From Pseudomonadota bacterium (GTDB lineage Bacteria > Pseudomonadota > Alphaproteobacteria > G022571365): a stretch of DNA of 38,126 nt. This document shows, piece after piece, positions 12,385-20,151 of the stretch. Position 1 is the first letter of the stretch; each line of letters starts with the position of its first letter. Location of the stretch: contig JACZXZ010000015.1 of the NCBI GenBank assembly GCA_022571365.1, positions 1 through 38,126 on the forward strand. The letters run 5' to 3'. A program made the translations under genes and the position numbers. The notes below the pieces were generated by a model. The model was not told the DNA's origin and ran no database searches. It saw only the letters and a list, made by a program, of their open reading frames with translations.

Positions 12385-13896
12385 CGCCGCAGGCTGGTTC
12401 AGGCCCATAAGATTGAGCACCGTCGGCGCGACGTCGGCCAGCCGTCCGTCCCGCAGCTCCGCGACTCCGGCCCCCGCGCCGACCAGGATCACCGGAACCG
12501 GATTCCGGGTATGGGCGGTGTGGGACTGGCCGGTGGCTGGATTGCTCATCATCTCGGCGTTGCCGTGATCGGCGGTGATGAGCAGGGCGCCGCGCTTTTC
12601 GCTCACCGCCTTGACCAGCCGCCCCAAACAGGCGTCGACCGCCTCCACCGCCCCGACGGCGGCCGTCAGATTGCCGGTGTGGCCGACCATGTCCACGTTG
12701 GCGTAGTTGACCACGATCAGGTCGAACGCGCCGCTCTCGATGGCGGCGATCAGCCGGTCGGTGATCTCCGGCGCCGACATCTCGGGCTTGAGGTCATAGG
12801 TGGCCACCTTGGGCGAGGGAACCAGGATGCGCTTCTCGCCGGAGAACTCGCGTTCCTTCCCGCCGTTGAAGAAGAAGGTGACGTGGGCGTATTTTTCGGT
12901 CTCGGCGATCCTGAGCTGGCTCATGCCGGCGGCGGCCACCACTTCGCCGAGCGTGTCCTTGAGATGTTCGGACGGGAACAGCGTCGGCACGAAGTTGTTG
13001 AGTGCGGCCGAGTACTCGGTCATGCCGAGGACGGCGGCGAGGTTGACGACGGTCCCGCGCTTGAAGTCGTCGGACCCGGGGTCGACCAGCGCGGTTAAGA
13101 TCTGGCGGACGCGGTCGGGGCGGAAATTGGCCATGAGCACGCCGTCGCCGTCGGCCATCCCGCCATAGCCGCCAATCACCGTCGGCACCGTGAATTCGTC
13201 GCTGATGTCCTTCTCGTAGCTTTGCGCGACGGCGGCGAGCGCGTCGTCGGCCCGTTCTCCCTTGGCCTCGACCAGGGCCTCGTAAGCGCGCTGTGTGCGC
13301 GCCCACCGCTGGTCACGGTCCATGGCGTAGTAGCGCCCAATCACGGTCGCGATGGTGCAGCCCGGCACCTCCGCCGTGTCGTCGATCAGCTTGGCGAGAT
13401 ATTCTCCGGCGCTCCTGGGCGGCGTATCCCGGCCGTCAAGAAAGGCGTGAATGGCGACCTGCAGCCCGGCCTGCCCCAGGAGTTTCGCCAGCCCCTGGAT
13501 GTGGTTCTGGTGGGCGTGCACGCCGCCCGGGGAGACCAATCCCATTAGCTGGGCGATCCCGCCGCTCGCCTTGAGCCGCGCGATGAAGTCGCCGAGCGCC
13601 GGGTTGGCGGCCAGCGAGCCGTCGGCAAGCGCGGCGTCGATGCGCAGCAGATCCTGGTACACCACCCGGCCGGCCCCCAGATTCATGTGGCCCGCTTCGG
13701 AGTTGCCCATCTGTCCGCCGGGCAGGCCGACTTGGCGCGCCGAGGCATCGAGGAGGGCGTTGGGACAGCTCGCGATCAGCCCGTCCCACACGGGCGTGGC
13801 GGCCGCCAGGATGGCGTTGTTGTGAGGATCGTCACGGTGGCCCCAGCCGTCGAGCACGCACAGCACGACCGGGCGCGGGCGGTGGCCTTCGATCAT
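12313..13896 (-). CDS. gpmI: Cofactor-independent phosphoglycerate mutase
   Basis: GpmI interconverts 3- and 2-phosphoglycerate in glycolysis using two manganese ions and a phosphoserine. The 527-residue protein starts at ATG 13896 (RPRPVVLCVLDGWGHR). It carries the catalytic serine in GQMGNSEAGHMNLGAGR and the metal-binding motifs HAFLDGRDTPP, NYANVDMVGHTGN, TADHGNAEMM and HTARNPVPV-like HTAHTRNPVPVI. It is slightly longer than usual because of an added tail (PAEARRVAAAERASA) encoded in the 83-bp duplicated segment. It is followed closely by envC on the same strand. Confidence 0.96.
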   Translation of the reverse strand: MIEGHRPRPVVLCVLDGWGHRDDPHNNAILAAATPVWDGLIASCPNALLDASARQVGLPGGQMGNSEAGHMNLGAGRVVYQDLLRIDAALADGSLAANPALGDFIARLKASGGIAQLMGLVSPGGVHAHQNHIQGLAKLLGQAGLQVAIHAFLDGRDTPPRSAGEYLAKLIDDTAEVPGCTIATVIGRYYAMDRDQRWARTQRAYEALVEAKGERADDALAAVAQSYEKDISDEFTVPTVIGGYGGMADGDGVLMANFRPDRVRQILTALVDPGSDDFKRGTVVNLAAVLGMTEYSAALNNFVPTLFPSEHLKDTLGEVVAAAGMSQLRIAETEKYAHVTFFFNGGKEREFSGEKRILVPSPKVATYDLKPEMSAPEITDRLIAAIESGAFDLIVVNYANVDMVGHTGNLTAAVGAVEAVDACLGRLVKAVSEKRGALLITADHGNAEMMSNPATGQSHTAHTRNPVPVILVGAGAGVAELRDGRLADVAPTVLNLMGLNQPAAMTGQSLIVPAEARRVAAAERASA

Positions 13897-14048
13897 GGGC
13901 CTTATAATAGGGCATCTTGGAGAGCGGGCATAGCCTGCAGGCGGCTGCTCGCGCCCGGTGACGGCGGGTGGCCGCCTTGTAGATGGCTTCCGCCCGCTGG
14001 GGCCGCCCGTCCACGGGCCCCGCACCCAACCCGCCCCTGGGTCCAAGC

Positions 14049-14432
14049 TCAGGCGGTCAACCCGGTGGGGCTCTCGATCTCCGGCAGCTTCATGCCCCAC
14101 ATCTTCTCGAGATTGTAGAAGGCGCGGACCTCGGGGCGGAACAGGTGGACGATCACGTCGCTGGCGTCGATCAGGACCCAGTCGCACCGGGCCAGGCCCT
14201 CGATGGGAACCGTCTTGAAGCCGTTGGCCTTGAGCCTTTCCCGCAGGTGCTCGGCCACGGCCGCGATATGCCGCTGCGAGCGTCCGCTGGCGATGATCAT
14301 GTAATCGGCGATGGTGGTCTTTCCGGCGAGGTCGATGACGACGGCGTCCTCGGCCTTGTCGTCGTCGAGCCAGCGGGTCACCAGCTCGACCAACCGGATG
14401 GCGTTAGGTGGGGTTTGCTTGCGTCTTGCGAT
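14049..14432 (-). CDS. rsfS: Ribosome silencing factor RsfS (Iojap family)
   Basis: RsfS binds ribosomal protein L14 and blocks subunit joining under nutrient limitation. The family core is clear: LDDDKAEDAVVIDLAGKT, IADYMIIASGRSQRHI, GLARCDWVLIDASDVIVHLF and YNLEKMWG. The start is unusual. An excellent GGAGGAGG ribosome-binding site (about 14434-14442) lies directly after the nadD stop (14448-14446). The codon at the right distance is ATC (14432-14430), not ATG, GTG or TTG. Using it gives 127 residues, the normal family length. The nearest conventional starts are a TTG at about 14393, which is far from the site, or an ATG well inside nadD at about 14603. Confidence 0.85.
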   Translation of the reverse strand: MARRKQTPPNAIRLVELVTRWLDDDKAEDAVVIDLAGKTTIADYMIIASGRSQRHIAAVAEHLRERLKANGFKTVPIEGLARCDWVLIDASDVIVHLFRPEVRAFYNLEKMWGMKLPEIESPTGLTA

Positions 14433-14445
14433 GACCTCCTCCTCT

Positions 14446-15132
14446 TCAGATTCGCTTTCCTGCCTCCCGGCGCGTCTTCCGACCGCGGCCGGAGGCCGGG
14501 ACGGGCGCGCGGATACGCGTTGCCGAGGCGGGATGTAGCGGGGTGTGGAAGAACGTCCACGCCGGCGGCGTCCGGTCGGCCAGCCCGCGGGCTTCCGATT
14601 CATCCACCCGCCATCGGTCGAGGCGCCGCGCCGCCTTTCCGGCCAGCGCCTTGGAAGAATATGAGGGCCGGTCGAAAATCGCAACGGGCACGGTGGCAAA
14701 AATGGCGGTCCAATTTTCCCATTCGGGGATCTGAACCAGATTGTCGGCGCCCATGATCCAGACGAACTTGGTATCCGGAAAACGGCGTTTCAGCACCCTC
14801 ACGGTATCGGCGGTGTGCCGCGTTTCAAGCTCGCTTTCGATGTCGCTCACCCAAATGCGCGGGTCGCGCGCCACGGACTCGGCCGCCGCCAGGCGTTCCG
14901 CCACCGGCGCCATGCCGGCCTCTGGTTTTAGCGGGTTCTGTGGCGAGATCAGCCACCACAGCTGGTCGAGCCTCAAGAGCTCGAGGGCCAAGAGGCTGAT
15001 ATGGCGGTGGCCGTCGTGGGCCGGGTTGAACGAGCCGCCGAGCAAGCCGACTCGGAGGCCGCGGAGGTCCGCACCGCGGGGCGGGCGGAGTTGCTTCAAT
15101 TTATCCCCGGCCAAGCGTAGGTGTCCGCGCAC
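14446..15132 (-). CDS. nadD: Nicotinate-nucleotide adenylyltransferase
   Basis: NadD adenylates nicotinate mononucleotide to deamido-NAD in NAD synthesis. The protein of up to 228 residues has the nucleotidyltransferase motif GLLGGSFNPAHDGHRHIS, the WLISPQNPLK segment, the family motif FVWIMGADNLVQIPEWENW, and a C-terminal ATRIR motif. The longest start is GTG 15132. A TTG at 15099, overlapping the TGA of the upstream tail and following GGGGA, would give 217 residues and is equally plausible. It is immediately followed by rsfS, the usual pairing in alphaproteobacteria. Confidence 0.92.
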   Translation of the reverse strand: MRGHLRLAGDKLKQLRPPRGADLRGLRVGLLGGSFNPAHDGHRHISLLALELLRLDQLWWLISPQNPLKPEAGMAPVAERLAAAESVARDPRIWVSDIESELETRHTADTVRVLKRRFPDTKFVWIMGADNLVQIPEWENWTAIFATVPVAIFDRPSYSSKALAGKAARRLDRWRVDESEARGLADRTPPAWTFFHTPLHPASATRIRAPVPASGRGRKTRREAGKRI

Positions 15133-15264
15133 ACGGCCCGGTGATTGGCGTCGAGCCTGGGCTCCATCAGCAGGATGGCGGCGATGCGGCGGGCCATTTG
15201 CGTCACCGCGCGCGCCTCTTCCGGTTTGCCCAAGCCGGGGCGGAGAAGGACGGGCCGCCGCCCG
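15096..15264 (-). pseudogene. Orphan C-terminal protein tail between proA and nadD
   Basis: In one frame between the proA stop and nadD, about 55 residues read like real protein: RPVLLRPGLGKPEEARAV, then TQMARRIAAILLMEPRLDAN, then HRAVCADTYAWPGIN and a stop. From memory it resembles the C-terminal end of large DNA methyltransferases of restriction systems, but I could not verify this. There is no plausible start with a ribosome-binding site, and the frame overlaps the nadD 5' end by up to 37 bp. I read it as a decayed fragment. A short genuine peptide beginning at the internal Met is a less likely alternative. Confidence 0.35.
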
Positions 15265-16542
15265 TCAAGGCCGGACCTGGCCTGAGCCGCGGACCACGTA
15301 TTTATAGGTCGTGAGCTCCTCGGCACCGACCGGTCCGCGGGCATGCAGCCTGCCGGTGGAGATCCCGATCTCGGCGCCCATGCCGAACTCGCCGCCGTCG
15401 GCGAACTGGGTCGAGGCGTTGCGGAGCACGATGGCGCTGTCGACCCGGGCGAGAAAGCGCTCGGCCGCTTCGTCGTCCTCGGTCACGATCGAGTCGGTGT
15501 GGTGGGAGCCGTGCCGGTTGATGTGGGCGATCGCCTCGTCCACGCCGTCCACGATCCTCACCGAGATGATGGCGTCCAGATACTCGGTCTTCCAGTCGGC
15601 CTCGGTGGCCGGAACGACGCGGTCGTCCAGGGCCTGGACGGTCTCGTCGCCGCGCACCTCGCAGCCGGCGCCCACGAGGTCGTCGAGAATCGGCTTGAGG
15701 TGGCTCTCGGCCGCCCGCCGCTCGATCAGCAGGGATTCGGCGGCGCCGCAGATGCCGGTCCGGCGCATCTTGGCGTTCATGACGATGCGCCGCGCCATCT
15801 CCACCTCGGCGGCGCCGTCCACGTAGACGTGGCAGTTGCCCTCGAGATGGGCGATGACCGGGATTCGGCTCTCCTCTCGCACCCTTTCGATCAGGGATCG
15901 CCCGCCGCGCGGGATGATGACGTCGATATGCTCGGCCATGGCGAGCATGGCGCCGACGGCGGCCCGGTCGGCGGTCGGCACGAGCTGGATCGAGTCTTCG
16001 GGCAGGCCGGCGAGCCTGAGCCCGTGCGCGAGGCAATCCCCGATCGCGGCCGAGGAGTGAAGGCTTTCCGAACCGCCGCGCAGGATCACGGCGTTGCCGG
16101 CCTTGAGGCAGAGCCCGCCGGCGTCCGCGGTCACGTTCGGTCGCGACTCGTAAATGACGCCGACGACCCCCAGCGGGACCCTGACCCGGGCGATCTTGAG
16201 TCCGTTGGGCCGCGTCCATTCCTTCATCACCTGGCCGACGGGGTCGGCGAGCTTCGCGATCTCCTCGAGGCCGCTGGCCATGGCCTCGATGCGGTCGTCG
16301 TCGAGCTCGAGGCGGTCGCGCAGGGCCGCCGACAGGTCCTCGGCCTCGGCCAAATCCTTGGCGTTGGCGGCGAGAATCCGTCCGCGGCCGGTCCTGATCG
16401 CGGCGGCGGCGGCCTTGAGCGCTTTGTCTTTGGCCTGGGCGGGCGCCGTGGCGAGGACCTGGGCGGCGGCCCGGGCCGCCTCACCCAGCCCCAGCATCTG
16501 GTGGCGGATGTCCTCGGAAAACGCCGGCTCTAAGGCGGACAT
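15265..16542 (-). CDS. proA: Gamma-glutamyl phosphate reductase
   Basis: ProA reduces gamma-glutamyl phosphate to the semialdehyde with NADPH, the second step of proline synthesis. The 425-residue protein has the NADP-binding segment [21 protein letters not shown] (given as [15 protein letters not shown] and VTADAG), the GGSESLHSS motif, and the catalytic cysteine in [16 protein letters not shown]. The C-terminus [16 protein letters not shown] is typical. Its normal partner proB should lie directly upstream. Instead only a decayed proB 3' end is there (16574-16866), and the intact proB is 5 kb away. Confidence 0.96.
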   Translation of the reverse strand: MSALEPAFSEDIRHQMLGLGEAARAAAQVLATAPAQAKDKALKAAAAAIRTGRGRILAANAKDLAEAEDLSAALRDRLELDDDRIEAMASGLEEIAKLADPVGQVMKEWTRPNGLKIARVRVPLGVVGVIYESRPNVTADAGGLCLKAGNAVILRGGSESLHSSAAIGDCLAHGLRLAGLPEDSIQLVPTADRAAVGAMLAMAEHIDVIIPRGGRSLIERVREESRIPVIAHLEGNCHVYVDGAAEVEMARRIVMNAKMRRTGICGAAESLLIERRAAESHLKPILDDLVGAGCEVRGDETVQALDDRVVPATEADWKTEYLDAIISVRIVDGVDEAIAHINRHGSHHTDSIVTEDDEAAERFLARVDSAIVLRNASTQFADGGEFGMGAEIGISTGRLHARGPVGAEELTTYKYVVRGSGQVRP

Positions 16543-16573
16543 GAAACCTCCCCGGTTGGTGCGCCGCGAGCTC

Positions 16574-16866
16574 TCAGCTCGAGGCGAACAAGGCTGAACC
16601 GTCGCGATGGCTCATTTCCTCGCGCCCACGATAGCCTAAGAGCGTCTCGATTTCATGGCTTTTGTGGCCCGCGATGCGGCGCGCGTCCGTGGCGGCGCCG
16701 GTCGAGAGCCCACGCGCCACCTCGGCGCTGCCGGAGTCGCGCGCGACGACCGCGTCGCCGCGCTCGGAAGGTGGCTTCGACGACGATGTGACGCCCGCAG
16801 GCAGCAGGCTTTTGCCGCTGACCGGCGCTTTCGGGCGCGCCCTCGTCGACCGTGATCCCGCCTGGC
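16574..16866 (-). pseudogene. Decayed 3' end of proB (PUA domain fragment)
   Basis: This segment aligns along its whole length with the 3' end of the intact proB at 21527-21830. Both contain [11 protein letters not shown] or [39 protein letters not shown] and a matching TGA stop. Identity is visibly high but not complete, roughly four bases in five. Small indels break the frame (for example near 16725 and 16765). It sits 31 bp before proA, where full-length proB would be expected. It marks the proA-side boundary of the inserted block and should be non-functional. Confidence 0.88.
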
Positions 16867-16942
16867 TGGCTTGACGACCGGAGGCAAGCGGGGGCGCGGC
16901 TCCCTTTATGGTGGTTCCGAATGGAAAATTGTCGCGTTTTAG

Positions 16943-16971
16943 TTGACAGTAAGACGCTTGGCACACATCAT
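16943..16971 (+). promoter_or_regulatory. Candidate promoter for the inserted gene block
   Basis: A perfect TTGACA (16943-16948) is followed after 17 bp by CATCAT (16966-16971). It lies about 130 bp before the desaturase GTG start and just inside the proB-remnant boundary. The -10 box is imperfect. Confidence 0.45.
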
Positions 16972-17013
16972 GTAGTGTCCGATCCGTAAGGAAAGCGCGT
17001 GAACGGCGAGTCC

Positions 17014-17070
17014 CCGGCAGTGTGCCGGTAAAGAAAGCCGGTAAAGAAAACTAATGTGCCGGTAAAAAAA
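17014..17070 (+). repeat. Hairpin plus three GCCGGTAAAGAAA iterons in the leader
   Basis: A 6-bp hairpin CCGGCA-GTG-TGCCGG (17014-17028) merges into three copies of a 13-mer: GCCGGTAAAGAAA at 17024-17036 and 17037-17049, and GCCGGTAAAAAAA at 17058-17070. They lie between the candidate promoter and the desaturase start, so they could bind a regulator or act in the leader RNA. Slippage without function is the alternative. Confidence 0.7.
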
Positions 17071-17102
17071 CCTAGAAATCAGGGCGTCCGGGGGAAGGCG
17101 GA

Positions 17103-17858
17103 GTGAACGTCCCATATCGGAAGCTCGAGATTCCGCCGTACTCGAAAAGTGACATCGCATTTCTTGCGCTCGGCACCATTCTAAACGCGGCGTTGACAAT
17201 ATGGGGGCTGGTGTGGGTGACGACCCACTGGCACGTGGTGAATCCGCCTTGGTACGCGTTGGTCGTCGCGCTTGCCCTCGGGCTATTCCTCGCTGATTTC
17301 CTTTCCGGTCTTCTGCATTGGGCCTTTGACACATGGTTTGATGAGAAGATGGCGGCTATCTCGCGCATGGTTGTGTTGGTGCGGGAGCACCATGTCTATC
17401 CTCATCATATTTTTCGTTACGACATGCACCATGAGGCCGGTTCCGGGTCGTGGACTTCGCTGTTTTTCACGGCGCCGGTTTACGGGCTCGTCACTGTTGG
17501 CGTATCTGAGGGCACGATAGTGGGTTTTTCGTCCGTCGTGGCGTGTATCGTTATCTCCCTTTGCATCGTCTTCATGCTTCAATTTCACAAGCTCGGGCAT
17601 CGCAGAAGCAAGTCGAAAATCATACGCATGTTGCAGGTCTCGCGTCTGCTCATGTCACCCCAGCACCATGGATGGCATCATTCGGCGAACCACGATGTGA
17701 AATACTGCCTTATCAACGGGTGGGCCGATCAAGTGCTCGATGCACTGGGGTTTTGGCGGTGGATGGAACGCGTGATTCAGCGCGCCACGGGCGCGGTCCC
17801 ACGGCGCAATGACCATGAATGGATGAGGCGTTACGGCAGGAGTGGTGGATTGCGCTGA
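17103..17858 (+). CDS. TMEM189/CarF/FAD4-type lipid desaturase
   Basis: A 251-residue integral membrane protein of the lipid desaturase family. The family includes plasmanylethanolamine desaturase (TMEM189, bacterial CarF) and plant FAD4, which puts a trans double bond in phosphatidylglycerol. The histidine-rich iron-binding pattern is present: LLHW (H72), REHHVYPHH (H96, H97, H101, H102), DMHH, FHKLGH (H162, H166), and SPQHHGWHHSANH (H188-H197). Hydrophobic segments lie near residues 18-40, 50-72, 118-135 and 138-160. The start is GTG 17103 after a GGAAGGCGGA site. I cannot tell an ether-lipid from an acyl substrate. It is the first plus-strand gene of the inserted block. Confidence 0.8.
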   Translation: MNVPYRKLEIPPYSKSDIAFLALGTILNAALTIWGLVWVTTHWHVVNPPWYALVVALALGLFLADFLSGLLHWAFDTWFDEKMAAISRMVVLVREHHVYPHHIFRYDMHHEAGSGSWTSLFFTAPVYGLVTVGVSEGTIVGFSSVVACIVISLCIVFMLQFHKLGHRRSKSKIIRMLQVSRLLMSPQHHGWHHSANHDVKYCLINGWADQVLDALGFWRWMERVIQRATGAVPRRNDHEWMRRYGRSGGLR

Positions 17859-18011
17859 TGGTTGAAATGGTGGTTGAGGGGAGTATGCTCGTTTAAGCCC
17901 GGATTCCCCAGATGGCTCCCCCCGGTTTAATTAGGTTCTATAGTTCGAGGAACGCGTAGCGAAAAGCTGACGAGCCGCCCGGCTGGTTGACCGGGGCGGA
18001 GGAGGGGAAGG

Positions 18012-18755
18012 ATGCGTGAGGACCTGACAGATCGATCCCCGACGGCGGGCGAGCCCTGGCCGGCCGGCGCGAATCCGTCGGCCAGGCCGGCCGCCGACTT
18101 GGCGCCGGCCGTCTTGCGCCGCGATTCGTTCAAGTATCTCCTGCTGCTGCGCTTCATCCTGGTCAACTTCATCGGCGGCGCGCTGCTGGCGGCCGCGGCG
18201 ATTCAGGGATGGGTCGGCATGGTCTTCAGCAACGACCCGACGCGACTGACGGTCGTCATCTGCGCCGTGTTCGTCTTCGGACTCGTGCTGTGCGGTTGGA
18301 AGATTTTTCGCACGAGCGAGGATCTCAACCGGGCCCAGGCCTTTGATCTGGCATCCGGGGCCGCGTCCGAAGCTGCGCGCTACGTCGCCTCGGTTCAGGG
18401 CCGCGAGGCGGACAGTCGCGCAATAACGTCCTCGTCCCTACGCCAGAAATACGCCACCCGCGTCGCCGTGGTGCGCCATATCGCGAACAGCCTCGTCCTT
18501 TTGGGGCTGATTGGCACGGTGATCGGCTTCATCATCGCGCTCTCGGGCGTGAAGCCCGATTCGATAAGCGAGGTCGAGAACGTCGCGCCAATGGTGTCCA
18601 CCCTGATCGAGGGCATGTCCATCGCCCTCTACACCACCCTGGTCGGCGCGGTGTCAAGCGTTTGGCTGATGGTCAATTACCGCCTGCTCGCGACCGGGAC
18701 GGTCACGCTCACCAACGCGATCATCGAGCTGGGCGAAGCCCATGCACGAGGCTGA
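18012..18755 (+). CDS. MotA/TolQ/ExbB-type proton channel protein
   Basis: A 247-residue membrane protein with four predicted helices (about 42-66, 80-98, 157-179 and 200-226). A cytoplasmic region of about 58 residues lies between helices two and three. The last two helices carry the family hallmark: LLGLIGTVIGFIIALSG (164-179), then EGMSIALYTTLVGAV (200-214), with the conserved Thr and Gly residues that line the proton path in ExbB, TolQ and MotA. The ATG follows a very strong GGAGGAGGGG site. It is 45 bp before the next gene. It is not next to tonB, tol-pal or flagellar genes, so its function is probably different. Confidence 0.8.
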   Translation: MREDLTDRSPTAGEPWPAGANPSARPAADLAPAVLRRDSFKYLLLLRFILVNFIGGALLAAAAIQGWVGMVFSNDPTRLTVVICAVFVFGLVLCGWKIFRTSEDLNRAQAFDLASGAASEAARYVASVQGREADSRAITSSSLRQKYATRVAVVRHIANSLVLLGLIGTVIGFIIALSGVKPDSISEVENVAPMVSTLIEGMSIALYTTLVGAVSSVWLMVNYRLLATGTVTLTNAIIELGEAHARG

Positions 18756-18800
18756 ATCCTTCGGCCAAGCCACGGATCAAAGGCAACGAGGAAAAGAGCA

Positions 18801-19322
18801 ATGGATCATGTGATCTATCTGTTCGCCCCGATGGCGTTTTTGGCGGCTGTGCTGGCTAGCATCTCCATCTGGTCGCGGCGTGCGCTGTGGATCAAGGTTG
18901 TGGCGCTGGCGACAACGATGTTGCTTATTCCCACTGCCTATGCGGGCATCCTCGATCTGCTCAGCAAGCCCAAGCCGGTTCACCTTGAATGGATCGTAGG
19001 CTCGGTCGAGGAGGCGATGGTGCTGAGCGCCGCGATATGGGAAGGTGAAGCAATTTATCTATGGCTGAAGATCGACGGGGTAGGGGAGCCGCGGTACTAC
19101 GTGCTGCCCTGGGATCTAGGGCTCGCCGAAGAGCTGCAGGAAGCACTGCGGGAAGCCGCGCATAACCGCAGCGGCGTGCTCATGCGGTTGCCCTTCGAGC
19201 CGAGTTGGGCGCGCGACGATCCCACTTTCTATGCGTTGCCACAGCCGGCCCTGCCACCGAAATTCGTCGACCCCAATGACCCGGGTCCGCTGCTATACCT
19301 TCACCCGGAAACTGAAAGTTAA
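18801..19322 (+). CDS. Unrecognised two-helix membrane protein
   Basis: I do not recognise this 173-residue protein. It starts with two hydrophobic segments (about residues 4-24 and 29-51) linked by a short basic turn (SRRALW). A soluble part of about 120 residues follows, containing VHLEWIVGSVEEAMVLSAAI, IYLWLKIDGVGEPRYYVLPW and a helical AEELQEALREAAH stretch. The C-terminus is proline-rich (LPQPALPPKFVDPNDPGP). It lies between the ExbB-like gene and the ExbD-like gene with gaps of 45 and 73 bp, so a shared complex is likely. The ATG follows a GAGGAAAAG site. Confidence 0.6.
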   Translation: MDHVIYLFAPMAFLAAVLASISIWSRRALWIKVVALATTMLLIPTAYAGILDLLSKPKPVHLEWIVGSVEEAMVLSAAIWEGEAIYLWLKIDGVGEPRYYVLPWDLGLAEELQEALREAAHNRSGVLMRLPFEPSWARDDPTFYALPQPALPPKFVDPNDPGPLLYLHPETES

Positions 19323-19395
19323 TGCTTCGAGTTGCTGGCATGCCCGGGTGAGGAAAATAACCCGGCGACCGCGATTCAACCACTGAGACCACCCC

Positions 19396-20040
19396 ATGCA
19401 CGATCCCGACTCTTTTGACGAGGACGCCAGCGGCACGGTCTTTCGGGACGTGATCCTGCTCGCGCTGCTGGGCTTCGTCGCCATCGTGGTGCTGCTGCTG
19501 CCTCACGTCAATCCCGACGCCGAGGACAAGGAGGCCGGGGTGTCGCCGGCCTCGGGCAATGTCGTCGTGGAGATTCACTGGCCCGACGGGTTGAATACGG
19601 ACGTCGATCTGTGGGTTCAGGCGCCGGGCGACGTGCCGGTGGGTTACTCGAACAAGGGGGGCCGAATCTTCAACCTGCTGCGCGACGATTTGGGTCACGC
19701 CGCCGATGTGACGAACGAAAACTATGAAATCTCGTACAGCCGCGGGATCCCCGAGGGCGAATACCTCGTCAATGTCCATCTCTACCGCAACGTGGCTCAA
19801 GTCTATCCCGTTCCCGTGACTGTGGTTACCAGCGTCCGGCCCGAGGGCGGGGAACTCAAGCAGCTGCTCTCGACCCAGGTCAGCCTGAACCGGGAAAACG
19901 AGGAGATCACGGTCTACCGCTTTAAGCTTGACCGCGAAGGCGCGCTGGTGCCCGGCAGCGTCCACAGCCTACAGCGGACGATCCGAAAGGGGTTACTACT
20001 AATTCAGCCGGCCCTTCCGCCCAAGGACGATGTCCCTTAA
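19396..20040 (+). CDS. One-helix periplasmic protein with ExbD/TolR-like membrane entry
   Basis: A 214-residue protein with an acidic cytoplasmic N-terminus and one helix (about 19-36). Just before the helix is VFRDVILLALLGF, with Asp18 in the position of the essential Asp in ExbD (PFIDVMLVLL) and TolR (PLLDVLLVLL). The rest should be periplasmic and does not look like ExbD, TolR or MotB. It has a beta-rich domain with VVVEIHWPDGLNTDVDLWVQ, GRIFNLLRDDLGHA and YLVNVHLYRN, reminiscent of DUF2135-like extracellular beta-sandwiches. The C-terminus ends with PALPPKDDVP. I infer that it is the stator partner of the ExbB-like protein at 18012. Confidence 0.6.
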   Translation: MHDPDSFDEDASGTVFRDVILLALLGFVAIVVLLLPHVNPDAEDKEAGVSPASGNVVVEIHWPDGLNTDVDLWVQAPGDVPVGYSNKGGRIFNLLRDDLGHAADVTNENYEISYSRGIPEGEYLVNVHLYRNVAQVYPVPVTVVTSVRPEGGELKQLLSTQVSLNRENEEITVYRFKLDREGALVPGSVHSLQRTIRKGLLLIQPALPPKDDVP

Positions 20041-20151
20041 GAACGCTTATTGCTCTTGCTATACAGAAGAGAATCGATAAGAACTTTCTGATCTCATCCG
20101 GGTTGGCGGCTTCTCCTTGGCCCGCTTCGAGATGTGACGGGGGAATAGGCA

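Noticed and set aside
15302-16219. 305-codon minus-strand frame inside proA
   Set aside because: It is proA in another frame, with an arginine-rich shadow composition.
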